Shown piece by piece: positions 46,342 to 56,068 of a DNA stretch of 64,000 nt (position 1 is its first letter; each line of letters opens with the position of its first letter). The notes under the pieces are model-generated. The model saw nothing but the letters and a program-made list of their open reading frames with translations, had not been told where the DNA came from and searched no databases. The stretch lies in assembly GCA_020628375.1 (NCBI GenBank), contig JAHDFD010000001.1, positions 205,332 to 269,331 on the forward strand, in the 5' to 3' direction. The DNA is from Chitinophagales bacterium (lineage in GTDB: Bacteria > Bacteroidota > Bacteroidia > Chitinophagales > UBA2359). A program made the translations under genes and the position numbers.

Positions 46342-47769
46342 ATGAAATACCTTTTTGTTCTTTCTATCTTTTTCATTAACCTAACAACTTTATTTTCTCA
46401 AAAAATAAAACCAGAAAAGCTTCAAAATGACTTTAATTTTCTTGTTGAAGAATTGAGACTGAAACATCAGGGCTTATACCAATATGAAACTCATGCTGTT
46501 ATTGATGGGAAAATTGACAGTCTTTATGCCACGCTATCTAAACCACACAGTAAAATAGAATTTTACACCAAAGTGAGAGCATTAATTGCACTTACCAACG
46601 AGGGGCACACCTATGCAGATTTACCAAAAGGTGCTATGGTCAAGGCAGGAATTTCAAGGTCATTCCTTCCATTGAGTATTCGGTATTGTGATAAACAACT
46701 CATCATCGATCAATATTTTGGTGAATCGGAATCCAAGTTAAAGCAAGGTTTGCGTATTCTTTCAATAAATGGAAAAGATGTTGACGAAATAGTTCAGGAT
46801 ATTTTCCCTTATATACCCAGCGATGGCTTTAATGAAACGTCGAAATATGAATGGTCTGCGAATGTAATTTTTTCCCTATTGTATCGCCTTGTTTATGGTG
46901 CTGAAAAGAAATTTATTTTAGAAGTAGAAGAATTTGAAAAAAGAAAACCGTTCACTGTTGAACTTCCTGCGGTAAGGTTTACAAAGTTCAAAGTAAAACA
47001 TGCTAAATATCCATTTAAAAAGTTTGAATTCAAACAATTCAAGTTTCAAATCCTAAATGATTCAGTAGCTTACATGTCTGTTCCTAGTTTTGATAGCGAA
47101 GCTGCCTCTTACAGTTCTTTCTATGGCGACTGCTTTGAAAAAGTTACTGAAAAAGATATCAAACACTTAATAATTGACTTACAAGACAATGGCGGAGGGT
47201 CGGAAGGAAACGAAAATCTCCTATATAGTTACCTTCAATGGGATATTTTTCCAAAATACAAATCGGTTTCCATGACTCCAATCATATATAATGACAGAAA
47301 AAATGAAAACAGTATCAAATTTGATAAGTGGGAGCATAAAGGACAATATGCTGAAAGAGGCGACTTCACTTTATCAAGCAGTTATTACTCCACACACAGC
47401 TATCAGAAACCTGACAAAGCCCATGTTTATGATGGCAAACTATATGTTTTGATCAGTGGTGCTACTTTTTCTGGTGGTGCTGAATTTTGTAGTATGGTTA
47501 AAATGAATAACAGAGGTATTTTTATTGGCGAAGAAACCGGAGGAACTTTTGAAGGAAATGTAAGTGGCTATGCTGAAAACATCAAATTACCAAATACTAA
47601 GATCCGTGTTTCTATACCTGTTGTTAATTTTAGAATGAATGTTGATCCAGCAATAAAAGGTAGGGGAATTATGCCAGACTTTGAAGTTCCACAAAACTGG
47701 GAGGATTACCTTAGTAGTGAAAACAGTAAATTAAAGTTTGTTCTTGAAGATTTATTGAAAATTAAATAA
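46342..47769 (+). CDS. Secreted S41-family peptidase
   Basis: 475 residues with a signal peptide ('MKYLFVLSIFFINLTTLFSQ'). An N-terminal helical part (~25-110, 'NDFNFLVEELRLKHQGLYQY', 'ALTNEGHTYADLP') is followed by a possible PDZ-like region ('KLKQGLRILSINGKDVDE', ~130-150) and the tail-specific protease core: 'YMSVPSFDS', 'LIIDLQDNGGGS', 'VLISGATFSGGAEF' (nucleophile Ser377) and 'FIGEETGG'. S41 enzymes use a Ser-Lys dyad; the Lys is probably in 'MVKMNN'. Periplasmic or exported, no T9SS tail. Spaced 22 bp from the next lipoprotein gene, so likely co-transcribed. Confidence 0.88.
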   Translation: MKYLFVLSIFFINLTTLFSQKIKPEKLQNDFNFLVEELRLKHQGLYQYETHAVIDGKIDSLYATLSKPHSKIEFYTKVRALIALTNEGHTYADLPKGAMVKAGISRSFLPLSIRYCDKQLIIDQYFGESESKLKQGLRILSINGKDVDEIVQDIFPYIPSDGFNETSKYEWSANVIFSLLYRLVYGAEKKFILEVEEFEKRKPFTVELPAVRFTKFKVKHAKYPFKKFEFKQFKFQILNDSVAYMSVPSFDSEAASYSSFYGDCFEKVTEKDIKHLIIDLQDNGGGSEGNENLLYSYLQWDIFPKYKSVSMTPIIYNDRKNENSIKFDKWEHKGQYAERGDFTLSSSYYSTHSYQKPDKAHVYDGKLYVLISGATFSGGAEFCSMVKMNNRGIFIGEETGGTFEGNVSGYAENIKLPNTKIRVSIPVVNFRMNVDPAIKGRGIMPDFEVPQNWEDYLSSENSKLKFVLEDLLKIK

Positions 47770-47791
47770 CTGAACAATAAGACCTCTCCTT

Positions 47792-48406
47792 ATGAAAATA
47801 ACCCTATATATTTCAATCATCTTTTCCTTATTTATTAGTTGTTCTAATAATAATAAAAACAACCAAAATCGTGAGCTTTTAGCACACCCTGAAAAGTATG
47901 TTCAAGATAATTATAAAGCTGAGACAATTAGCTTTCAACCGGATACTACTATTAGTCGAATAGCTTTACTCAGCGATACTAACATCCAATCATATCTTGG
48001 AGAGAAAGTGATGGATCGACTTAATAATGAAGTGATTCCAAGTTCTTATGTATTGAGTAAAGACAAAAAGCAAAGACTCGATTTTTTCTTTCATCCCGGA
48101 AGTTCAACAAACACCTTTGCAGAATTCAGGGTCAGTTATACTTCTACGAGAACACGATCTGAATACTCAGTAAATGATATTAACTTTTCAACAGAAAGCG
48201 GTATTAAATTAGGTATTACCGAAGGTACTTTAAAAGCCGTTAAGGGAGAACCCGATAGTATAGACAATAGTACTTATTACTATCGAATTACAGATCGAGA
48301 AAGCCCAGTATTTTTAGATAAATACAAGATGCCCATTTACTACGCAAACTACACCTTTGAAAATGGTTATCTGATTCAATTTAGATTTGGATTTGAATAC
48401 CCCTAA
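47792..48406 (+). CDS. Lipoprotein with SmpA/OmlA-like motif
   Basis: 204 residues. Lipobox 'LFISC' with Cys17, then an Asn-rich linker, so a probable lipoprotein. The C-terminal part contains 'GIKLGITEGTLKAVKGEPD', reminiscent of the 'I..G.T..qV...lG.P' motif in SmpA/BamE-like folds, then beta strands ('YYANYTFENGYLIQFRFGF'). Not BamE by length or context. Co-directional with the S41 peptidase 22 bp upstream. Function unknown. Confidence 0.7.
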   Translation: MKITLYISIIFSLFISCSNNNKNNQNRELLAHPEKYVQDNYKAETISFQPDTTISRIALLSDTNIQSYLGEKVMDRLNNEVIPSSYVLSKDKKQRLDFFFHPGSSTNTFAEFRVSYTSTRTRSEYSVNDINFSTESGIKLGITEGTLKAVKGEPDSIDNSTYYYRITDRESPVFLDKYKMPIYYANYTFENGYLIQFRFGFEYP

Positions 48407-48463
48407 ACCCAGTTTAACATATTTATATTATAAATTCTATTACCTTTATTAAAAAAGGAAATA

Positions 48464-49144
48464 ATGGTTCAGGTTGATGTTTTTTGGGCGTATGCTTTAG
48501 GAGGAAGTTTGGCTGAAGCAGGAGGTGATAAGATGCTCAATCAACACGATTCTGTAGGCAATCATTACTTTGCCTGGACAATGATCTTCCTATCCGTTTT
48601 TTGGGCACCGACAGGTATGTATCTTCTAGCTCAGCACCCATCCTGGGAAACAATGCAAGTATATGATTCGATCAGCGATATTCCTCCCTGGTTGATCGTT
48701 GGTTTTGGTTTAACGAATATTACTCAGGGCATACTTGGGTATTTCACTACGCGTTTCCTTATGAAAAGCAACTTAACCAAATTTGCCACCCTTAACTGGA
48801 TGTTAGGTTATTTCTTGCTCTTTTTTGTACTTATTTATGGTTGGGATGGAACAGGCATTGATCGTTTCCTGTACGATCGGGATTGTTTTAATGGAACAGC
48901 CTGGACAGCCGGAGCCGGATTTCAGGAAGGGGCAGGTGTATATTTTCTTATCAGCTCGGTAGCTAAAACACTATATATTGAAGGCGCCTATTTGCTTATC
49001 CCCTACTTTTTACTGGTAGCACGTTGGGCTCAACACAATCGTCAATATGGCATTCCTGCTATACTGAAATTATTAATGCGTGTTTTTCTAATGGCATTGC
49101 CAGCGGCTATTTTGTGCGCAGCAGCACTTTGGTTGTTTTTATGA
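48464..49144 (+). CDS. Polytopic membrane protein, unknown
   Basis: 226 residues with five or six TM segments (for example ~38-56, 75-95, 107-127, 155-185, 202-225). Aromatic- and Gly-rich ('FWAYALGGSLAEAGGDKML', 'LIYGWDGTGIDRFLYD', 'FNGTAWTAGAGFQEGAG'). I do not recognise the family. The extramembrane loop with 'YDRDCFNG' is unusual. It stands alone between the lipoprotein and the T9SS protein. Confidence 0.65.
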   Translation: MVQVDVFWAYALGGSLAEAGGDKMLNQHDSVGNHYFAWTMIFLSVFWAPTGMYLLAQHPSWETMQVYDSISDIPPWLIVGFGLTNITQGILGYFTTRFLMKSNLTKFATLNWMLGYFLLFFVLIYGWDGTGIDRFLYDRDCFNGTAWTAGAGFQEGAGVYFLISSVAKTLYIEGAYLLIPYFLLVARWAQHNRQYGIPAILKLLMRVFLMALPAAILCAAALWLFL

Positions 49145-49360
49145 TTGATGATTGGGAATAGGTTCAATATCTCATACAATTTGAAATATAATTTTTCGTA
49201 TAAATATTTTTTTAATTGTATCATAAAGTGAATACAGGTATTACATTAAATACAAAACATTTTAGTAATGCTTTGATAAGACAAGAACTTTATGCAGGTT
49301 CTGAGGGTTTACACAAACTAATAATGAACAACCTAATGGTAGGTTTAGAACAACCTTATT

Positions 49361-50911
49361 ATGCAGATTAAATTTAAACAACTCATATTATTAATACTGG
49401 GATGGCTTATCAGTCATTCTGGTATTTCTCAAGAATTACAACCGTATTATACGACGGATGCTGATGAATTTTGCTTAAGTGCTACACTCGTTGAATATAA
49501 TAAAATATTATTGCTAAAGGCGCATAGTCAATTCCCTAATGAAACAGGTTCCTTTGCTAATTATAATGATATTTTTAATAATATCCAAACAATGGCTATC
49601 GACACAAGCTATTCACTTTCGACTCTTATAAAAACCGATGAAAATCTGAATACTTTAAAGATCTATACTTTTCAATCTACAAAAGATACCTTACAAGTAG
49701 GTTTAGATGCCATTGAAAATTATATAAGTCAGGAGTTTGTTGTCTTAGTTGGTTATATAACAGAAAATGTGGTAAGTAAATATCTTTTGTTTACCGATTA
49801 TGATTTTAATGTAAAACGAAAAGTATTTATAGATACCGATATTATTTCCGATGATGGTTTTGGATGGGGAATAACAATCAAAAAAGATTTATTTAGTGAT
49901 AATTATATTGTTTCTGACATAGATAAGTTTTACGAAGTTGATGCTCAAACTGGAGTAGTAAATAAAGTAAAAACGACTAGTTGGGGAAATACTTTACAAT
50001 TCCCTAATAAGCGATTAATCAAAGCTAATAGTGGTAGTGGATTTCCAATATATAATCAAGATTTTGAATGGGATACCATTGTATTAAAGAATGACCCACC
50101 GCAAATGTATAGTAAAATACTTAAAATCGTTCGTCCCCAAAACAAGGATTATATTTATTCAGCTGGTATATTCAGACACGATACATTGACTAATATTGGT
50201 TTACCAGTTCCTTTAGGGTTTAGTGATGCTTTAGTCCGCGTAAATCAAGATTTAACTTTAGAATATGTATTTATTGATTCTGTTTCCTTAGAATCAACTC
50301 AAGGAATTAACGGACTTCATTCTTTAGACTTACACAATGAAGACAACATTTATTTCTGTATAAATAATAACTTTTGTGGATACTATTTTTCATCTGAATC
50401 TTGTGTTGAATACCTTAATTTTTATAATATTGATTCAGAAGGAGAAATAAACTATATAAAGTATATTGGAGGCGAAGCAAATTATATTCCTCTGGAAATT
50501 GTTGCCCTTCCCGACTCATCTGCCATTATGTTCCTAGCTCGTTTTGAACCTGGAGAAAATGAACTTTACGAATCTGACACTTATTTTATTAAATTTGATG
50601 CTCAGGGTAATCAAATCGAACTCGATCCAGAACCTTACACCAGTAACGCTTTTATTCCTCTGAATAATATTCCAGTTTATGATGTGTTGGTATATCCCAA
50701 TCCAACATCAAATATCTTGAACTTTAAGACTAGCTTGGAAAAGTCTGATATCAACGTCAATATTTATAATTCAAAAGGAAAACTTGTGTTTCAACAAGAA
50801 GATATTATAAGTCCGATTTTATTAAATAGTTTAGCTGAAGGCATTTATGTTTATGAACTCGTTAAAAATGATAGACAATTACAAACTGGTAATATTGTAG
50901 TTAAAAGGTAA
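49361..50911 (+). CDS. T9SS-exported protein, possible beta-propeller
   Basis: 516 residues: signal peptide (~1-24, 'LILLILGWLISHSGISQ'), a ~400-residue beta-rich body with recurring strand pairs ('EFVVLVGYITENVVSKYLLF', 'NKDYIYSAGIFRHDTLTNIG'), and a T9SS type A sorting domain ('YDVLVYPNPTSNILNFKTSL', 'AEGIYVYELVKNDRQ'). The body resembles Kelch/WD-style surface proteins but no family is certain. Surface-attached or secreted. Confidence 0.8.
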   Translation: MQIKFKQLILLILGWLISHSGISQELQPYYTTDADEFCLSATLVEYNKILLLKAHSQFPNETGSFANYNDIFNNIQTMAIDTSYSLSTLIKTDENLNTLKIYTFQSTKDTLQVGLDAIENYISQEFVVLVGYITENVVSKYLLFTDYDFNVKRKVFIDTDIISDDGFGWGITIKKDLFSDNYIVSDIDKFYEVDAQTGVVNKVKTTSWGNTLQFPNKRLIKANSGSGFPIYNQDFEWDTIVLKNDPPQMYSKILKIVRPQNKDYIYSAGIFRHDTLTNIGLPVPLGFSDALVRVNQDLTLEYVFIDSVSLESTQGINGLHSLDLHNEDNIYFCINNNFCGYYFSSESCVEYLNFYNIDSEGEINYIKYIGGEANYIPLEIVALPDSSAIMFLARFEPGENELYESDTYFIKFDAQGNQIELDPEPYTSNAFIPLNNIPVYDVLVYPNPTSNILNFKTSLEKSDINVNIYNSKGKLVFQQEDIISPILLNSLAEGIYVYELVKNDRQLQTGNIVVKR

Positions 50912-50982
50912 CAGAGAATATACAGATTCAAATCATACAATTTCTAATTTTCTTACGTTAATTAGTTTAATTTGTAATTCTT

Positions 50983-51573
50983 ATGAATATCCGAATCTTA
51001 TTAGCAATATTTTCTTTGGTGATCATTAGCGCTTGTGGTGAAGAAAATTACATTCCTAAACCAAAGGCATATCATCGTTTAATGCTGCCTGAAAAACAAT
51101 ATCAAAAAGCACAAATACCCGATTGCCCTTTTGAATTCGATATTCCTCAATATGCGTCAATAACAAAAGATACGCTTTTCTTTAATCAACCACCGAGCGA
51201 TCCTTGCTGGATGGATATTTCTTTTAAAGGCATGAATGGTAAAATTCATATTAGTTATAAAGAAATAGGCAATCAAAACAAATTACCGAAATTGATCGAA
51301 GATGCTTATAAGCTAACTGCAAAGCACATTCGTAAAGCGGAATTCATTGATGACCGTATCTTTCATAAAGATGATGTTCATGGTTTGATTTATGATGTGG
51401 GTGGTGATGCTGCTTCGGCAGTTCAGTTTTTCCTTACCGATAGTACAACACATTTTTTAAGAGGTGCTTTATACTTTCAATCTAAACCCAATTACGACTC
51501 AATTCGTCCGGTTGTCGATTTCATTAAAACCGATATTCAGCAAATGATCGACACCTTTGAATGGAAAGAATGA
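50983..51573 (+). CDS. gldD: Gliding motility lipoprotein GldD
   Basis: 196 residues. Signal with lipobox 'VIISAC' (Cys18), then the GldD pattern: 'YIPKPKAYHRLMLPEKQY', 'CPFEFDIPQYA', 'PCWMDISFKGMNGKIHISYK', 'TAKHIRKAEFI', 'GLIYDVGGDAASAVQFFLTD' and 'THFLRGALYFQSKPNYDSI', ending 'FEWKE'. GldD is one of the lipoproteins needed for gliding and T9SS function in Flavobacterium johnsoniae. Its presence agrees with the T9SS sorting domains elsewhere in the window. Monocistronic here; a MITE follows. Confidence 0.95.
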   Translation: MNIRILLAIFSLVIISACGEENYIPKPKAYHRLMLPEKQYQKAQIPDCPFEFDIPQYASITKDTLFFNQPPSDPCWMDISFKGMNGKIHISYKEIGNQNKLPKLIEDAYKLTAKHIRKAEFIDDRIFHKDDVHGLIYDVGGDAASAVQFFLTDSTTHFLRGALYFQSKPNYDSIRPVVDFIKTDIQQMIDTFEWKE

Positions 51574-51658
51574 TCAAATTCTATTCTAAATAAAAACAGA
51601 AAGATAGTATTTACTAAACCTTCCCTTACAATTTTTCTTTAACTTTAAACTAGTAATT

Positions 51659-51806
51659 CAAGTTGCGATGTATGATGACATTTTTGTACATAGACGACTG
51701 TTTAACAGACCACAGACCACAAAACCTTACTTTTCACGATTATAATGGTTTTTTTGTGGACAGTGGACTATTGTACTGTTGACAGTTGAGATTTATCGCA
51801 ACTTAG
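51659..51806. mobile_element. MITE-like element, family A (copy 1, intact)
   Basis: ~148 bp with terminal inverted repeats AAGTTGCGAT (51660-51669) / ATCGCAACTT (51795-51804); the inner halves also pair imperfectly ('TTTTTGTACATAGACGAC...' with 'GGACTATTGTACTGTTGAC'). Flanks share only a partial direct repeat (TAGTA). No ORF. Ends 25 bp before the GMC gene, so it may carry that gene's upstream signals. Confidence 0.8.
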
Positions 51807-51831
51807 GTTAGTAGATATTCAAATAATTCGT

Positions 51832-53406
51832 ATGCAGGAAAAAGTAGCAGATCTGGAATATGATTATGTCATTATTGGTAGTGGTTTCGGTGGTTCTGTT
51901 AGTGCATTACGGCTTTCTGAAAAAGGATACAAAGTACTCGTAATTGAAAAAGGAAAGTGGTGGAATGCTGAAGATTTCCCTGAAAACAACTGGCAAGTAA
52001 AAAAGTGGTTATGGGAACCACGCTTGGGTATGCGTGGTATCATGAAAATTACTTTTCTGAAACATATTACCGTACTTTCTGGTGTTGGTGTTGGAGGTGG
52101 CTCACTCACTTATGCCAATACGCTACCTGTTCCCAAGCAAGCCTTTTTCACTTCAGGAAGCTGGAAAAACCTTGCCGATTGGGAAACGGAGTTAGCCCCT
52201 TTTTACGATACAGCTTACAGAATGTTGGGCGCTGCTAAAAATCCATCATCAGGGCCTGCCGACAAAGCCATTAAAACTTTAGCAGAGGATTTAGGGAAAG
52301 CCGACAAATATGATAAAACGAAGGTTGCTGTTTATTTTGGCAAACCTGGAGAAACTGTTGCTGATCCCTATTTCGATGGAAAGGGTCCTGCTCGTACCGG
52401 TTGTACTCATTGCGGTGAATGTATGACCGGCTGTCGCCACGACTCAAAAAACACCTTAGATAAAAATTATCTTTATTTAGCTCAGCAACTCGGCTGTGAA
52501 ATAATTGCAGAACACGAAGTAAGCGATGTCATTCCACTCGATGGCTTAAGCGGTAAAACAGGTTATGAGATCACCTTTGCTCCCGAAAAAGGAACAGCAA
52601 AAAAAGTAAGAACCAAAGGTGTTGTTTTTTCGGGCGGAGTTTTAGGAACGATGCCTTTACTTTTAAATCTGAAAGAAACTTCCCTACCCAATTTATCAGA
52701 TAAATTAGGCTGTAGCGTCAGCACCAATAATGAAGCATTAATTAATGTGGTTAGCTTGGATGATGACAAAGATTTCACCAAAGGTATTGCCATTGGTTCT
52801 ATTTTACATACCGACGAAAATACGCATTTAGAGCCTTGCCGTTATGGTGAAAATTCTGGTTTTTTCCGGGTAATGATGGTTCCGATGGCATTTGGCAGCA
52901 ATGCCATAATTCGTTTAGCCAAGGCTTTCTGGGGCATATTGAAATCACCGATCGCCAATTTAAAAATTCTATTTACCCGCAAATACGCCGCTCGTTCAAC
53001 AGTTTTGTTGTTCATGCAAACCCTCAACAGCACCATACGCATTAAAAAAGGTGGCTTATTGTATGGTTATAATACTGAAGTAGAAGAAGGAGCAAAACCT
53101 AGTGCCTTTATTCCCGAAGCAAAAACACTTGCCGATAAATTCTCCAAAATAGTGAACGGGAAAGCTTTTGTAGGTTTTACTGAAACCATATTAGGTATTC
53201 CAAGTACTGCGCATATTTTAGGTGGTGCGAGAATGGGAGCGAATAAAGAAGACGGTGTTATCGATAAAGACAACAAAGTTTTTGGTTATGAAAACATGTT
53301 GGTTTGTGATGGTTCTATGATCTCTGCGAATCCGGGTGTTAATCCTTCTTTATCTATTACGGCTATTTCAGAAAGGGCAATGAGTAAGGTGCCTGAAAAG
53401 GAGTAG
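51832..53406 (+). CDS. GMC-type FAD oxidoreductase (cholesterol-oxidase-like)
   Basis: 524 residues, no signal peptide. FAD-binding 'YDYVIIGSGFGGSVSALRLS' (~10-29), 'VLVIEKGKWW', 'LSGVGVGGGSLTYANT' (~86-101), a Cys-rich 'GCTHCGECMTGCRHDSKN' (~196-213) and C-terminal 'CDGSMISANPGVNPSLSITA', the typical GMC/cholesterol-oxidase end. Catalyses FAD-dependent oxidation of an alcohol, often a sterol or other hydrophobic compound; substrate unknown. The cysteine cluster could hold a metal or Fe-S centre. ATG sits 25 bp after a MITE. Confidence 0.9.
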   Translation: MQEKVADLEYDYVIIGSGFGGSVSALRLSEKGYKVLVIEKGKWWNAEDFPENNWQVKKWLWEPRLGMRGIMKITFLKHITVLSGVGVGGGSLTYANTLPVPKQAFFTSGSWKNLADWETELAPFYDTAYRMLGAAKNPSSGPADKAIKTLAEDLGKADKYDKTKVAVYFGKPGETVADPYFDGKGPARTGCTHCGECMTGCRHDSKNTLDKNYLYLAQQLGCEIIAEHEVSDVIPLDGLSGKTGYEITFAPEKGTAKKVRTKGVVFSGGVLGTMPLLLNLKETSLPNLSDKLGCSVSTNNEALINVVSLDDDKDFTKGIAIGSILHTDENTHLEPCRYGENSGFFRVMMVPMAFGSNAIIRLAKAFWGILKSPIANLKILFTRKYAARSTVLLFMQTLNSTIRIKKGGLLYGYNTEVEEGAKPSAFIPEAKTLADKFSKIVNGKAFVGFTETILGIPSTAHILGGARMGANKEDGVIDKDNKVFGYENMLVCDGSMISANPGVNPSLSITAISERAMSKVPEKE

Positions 53407-53476
53407 ATGATTTGTTTGTAGTGTGTTTGTACACTGGTTGTGTGTCATTTAAAAAAATCGTGCTGAATTGAATAAA

Positions 53477-53959
53477 ATGAATCAAGAAAAGTTAATAAAT
53501 GCTGGATTTAAGATTAAATATAGCTCAATGGAATTAGAAATACCGAAGAGTTTATTAAATCGTTATAAAAATTTACCAATTGATTATCTCACCTTTCTGA
53601 AAAACTTTGAAGAAATAACGAACGAAAAAGATACAGCTTGGTTTAACTTGGCTAAAGAATTTAATGGAAATTCTGAAAATGAATTTAAATGGAACGAATT
53701 TGAATTATTGAGTTTGGAATGGAGCGAAGATGATACTGAAGAAATAAAAGTTATTACTGAATTTTGGAATCACCATATTCCAATTATTATGTCTGTAAAA
53801 GATGAATATCAATTTTTAGCCATTAGTTTGGAAAAAGAAAAATATGGAGATATAGTTCACGGAAAAGAACCTGAATTTGAAAATATAACAAAGGTTTGTA
53901 ACGATTTAAACGAGCTGATTGATTTACTTGAAAAAAGAGAATTGAAAAACATAGTCTGA
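53477..53959 (+). CDS. SUKH/SMI1-KNR4 family protein
   Basis: 160 residues from ATG at 53477 (a TTG three codons upstream is also possible). Single SMI1/KNR4-like domain: 'LLNRYKNLPIDYLTFLKNFE' (~27-46), 'LLSLEWSEDDTEEIK', 'HIPIIMSVKDEYQFLAISLE', 'GDIVHGKEPEFENITKVCND'. SUKH proteins are often immunity proteins against contact-dependent or polymorphic toxins. No toxin gene adjoins it, so it may be an orphan immunity gene. An inverted repeat begins 8 bp after the stop. Confidence 0.78.
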   Translation: MNQEKLINAGFKIKYSSMELEIPKSLLNRYKNLPIDYLTFLKNFEEITNEKDTAWFNLAKEFNGNSENEFKWNEFELLSLEWSEDDTEEIKVITEFWNHHIPIIMSVKDEYQFLAISLEKEKYGDIVHGKEPEFENITKVCNDLNELIDLLEKRELKNIV

Positions 53960-53967
53960 ATAAAAAG

Positions 53968-54022
53968 CCGAACACACAACAATGTGTATGATGTTCATGT
54001 GCCCCATTCGGTCGACATGTCG
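53968..54022. other. Imperfect palindrome just after the SUKH gene
   Basis: CCGAA (53968-53972) / TTCGG (54007-54011) enclose a smaller hairpin (CACA-ACAA-TGTG); a perfect palindrome CGACATGTCG follows at 54013-54022. It resembles the folded sites seen at cassette ends but lacks a clean attC consensus. The rest of the 316-bp gap 53960-54275 shows no feature. Confidence 0.35.
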
Positions 54023-54275
54023 TATATACAAGACCGTATGCTATCAAATAAAAGAATAAAATTGGCTCTCACTTCCTAATTATTGCTCACATTGGCTCAA
54101 TTTTACTCTATTTGATTAATGAGCAAAGAGATTTACAATTTCACAATAGAGTTAAGCTGGAAGCTATATTGAAAACCTCAGCAATTCCTGTTATTTACCA
54201 TTTCTTAGTATATAAATTCCGAAAACTTAGTTGTATTTCCAATGAAAGGAATCTTTCTTACGTTAGCTATGTTAA

Positions 54276-55955
54276 ATGACCAATCAGGGTTTGTCTATGG
54301 CACAGCAAAAGATATTTAATCCACGATACAGAATTCGCAAAGCTTATTCAACCACTTTTGTTGTTATTTGGTCTTATGTGTGGCTATTTGCAAAGTCGAA
54401 GTTTTTGGGACAACAATATTACGAACGCAATATTCAAACTTTACACCTTAAAAATGCCGAGCGCGTTAAAAATAGTATTCTGCATTTGCAGGGCTTGTTC
54501 ATAAAAGTAGGACAATTACTTTCTATCCTTTCTAACTTCTTACCTCCTACTTTTAATGAGCCATTGGCGGCTTTACAAAACCAGCTTCCAGCGAGCAATT
54601 ACGCCGATGTTGAACAACAGATCACCAAAGAACTAGGTAAAAGTCCGGAAGAACTATTTGAGACTTTTGATCGTCAGGCACTGGCATCTGCATCTATTGG
54701 TCAGGTACACAAAGCACAGTTAAAAACCGGAGAAAAAGTAGTTGTAAAAGTGCAACATCCACACATTAAGGAAATTGCCAAAGTGGATTTGAAAGTTATG
54801 CAACGGATCGTGAATATGCTTTCTTTTTTCTTCAATATAAAAGGAATTGAGCATGCTTATACACAGGTAAAGAAAATGATGGAGGAAGAGCTCGATTTCA
54901 GAATGGAAGCAAATTCAATGCAGCAAATAGCAGCCAATCTTAAAGACGAACAAAAATTGAAAATTGCCCATACTTATCCAGAGTATTCGAGCGAACGGGT
55001 ATTAACCACAGAGTTTTGTGAAGGTGTAAAAATCAGTGATACTGAACAATTAGATGAATGGGGAATAGATAAAACGAAATTAGCAAACCACTTAGTTCAT
55101 GCTTATTGCCAGATGGTTTTTGAAGATGGCTTTTATCACGCCGATCCACATCCGGGAAATATATTAGTACAATACGATGGTACGATCGTATTCTTAGATT
55201 TTGGTGCGGTTGCTCATTTACAACCTGCTATGCGCGAAGGTTTTCTGGCACTGATAAATGCTGCAGTTAAGAACGATAATGACAAAATAATTGAAGCATT
55301 ACAATCCATGAATTTTCTTACCGATCATAAAGATGCTGAAAAAACAGCAGAGAAGATCATTGATGCTTTTAGACGTTTTTTAGCTAATGAAGTTCAGTTC
55401 GATGGTTTGAACTTTAAAGACATTAAGGTGAATCCTTTTGAAACAAGTATTTATAATTTACTAAAAGAAGTCGGACTCAGTGGCATTGCCCAAACGGTTC
55501 AGGTTCCTAAAGAATTTGTATTATTAAATAGAATGCTCACCTTATTACTTGGAATCTGCAATACACTCGATTCGCAAATGAATCCCATAAACGAAATGCA
55601 GCCTTATTTGAAAAAATTCATACTTGGTGAACAGGGAAATTTTGTTCAATTTATTAGCAATCTAGTCAAAGGCAATATTAGCAGTATAATTGCATTACCC
55701 AGCGAATTACACAAAACACTGAAACAAGCTCAGAAAGGTGAATTAAGTATAAAACTTGAAGAAAGTGAACAACGCACTCGATTACTATACATTCTGGGAC
55801 AACAAATGATTTACCTGATACTTTTGATCACAGCACTTAGTTTCAGTTATATCTTTTACAGAAATGGCGATTCTGCTTTAGTGCGCTATGCACTTTGGGC
55901 AAGTGGAATTTCGGGTGGTTTCTTATTATATTCTAAATGGAAACACAGAAAATAA
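54276..55955 (+). CDS. ABC1/UbiB atypical kinase family protein
   Basis: 559 residues (Met1 or Met8). ABC1/UbiB signatures: 'LFIKVGQLLSILSNFLPPTF' (KxGQ motif, ~72-91), 'ALASASIGQVHKAQLKTG' (Ala-rich nucleotide loop, ~133), 'VVVKVQHP', 'EEELDFRMEA', catalytic loop 'FYHADPHPGNILV' and 'IVFLDFGAVA'. C-terminal TM helices at ~510-530 and ~537-553. The family acts as ATPases/kinases helping membrane-lipid-linked processes, classically ubiquinone synthesis; in Bacteroidota, which use menaquinone, the role is less certain. Alone between the SUKH and EGF-lipoprotein genes. Confidence 0.92.
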   Translation: MTNQGLSMAQQKIFNPRYRIRKAYSTTFVVIWSYVWLFAKSKFLGQQYYERNIQTLHLKNAERVKNSILHLQGLFIKVGQLLSILSNFLPPTFNEPLAALQNQLPASNYADVEQQITKELGKSPEELFETFDRQALASASIGQVHKAQLKTGEKVVVKVQHPHIKEIAKVDLKVMQRIVNMLSFFFNIKGIEHAYTQVKKMMEEELDFRMEANSMQQIAANLKDEQKLKIAHTYPEYSSERVLTTEFCEGVKISDTEQLDEWGIDKTKLANHLVHAYCQMVFEDGFYHADPHPGNILVQYDGTIVFLDFGAVAHLQPAMREGFLALINAAVKNDNDKIIEALQSMNFLTDHKDAEKTAEKIIDAFRRFLANEVQFDGLNFKDIKVNPFETSIYNLLKEVGLSGIAQTVQVPKEFVLLNRMLTLLLGICNTLDSQMNPINEMQPYLKKFILGEQGNFVQFISNLVKGNISSIIALPSELHKTLKQAQKGELSIKLEESEQRTRLLYILGQQMIYLILLITALSFSYIFYRNGDSALVRYALWASGISGGFLLYSKWKHRK

Positions 55956-55956
55956 A

Positions 55957-55984
55957 AAAGGCTTCCTCATTTGAGAAAGCCTTT
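55957..55984 (-). terminator. Terminator of the EGF-like lipoprotein gene
   Basis: AAAGGCTT.CTCA / TGAG.AAGCCTTT hairpin. The A run on its left is a TTTTTTATTTT tail on the minus strand; it may also work weakly for the ABC1 gene on the plus strand. Confidence 0.7.
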
Positions 55985-56068
55985 GTAAACTTTGATCGTT
56001 TTTAATTTTTCTTTTAAAACTGAACCCTGTCAGGGGTATAATCAAAAGTTTTTCAATCTATTCAGCTA

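Noticed and set aside
53968-54022. A genuine integron attC site
   Set aside because: The core RYYYAAC/GTTRRRY pair is not present in proper form and no integrase is seen, so it is listed only as a palindrome.
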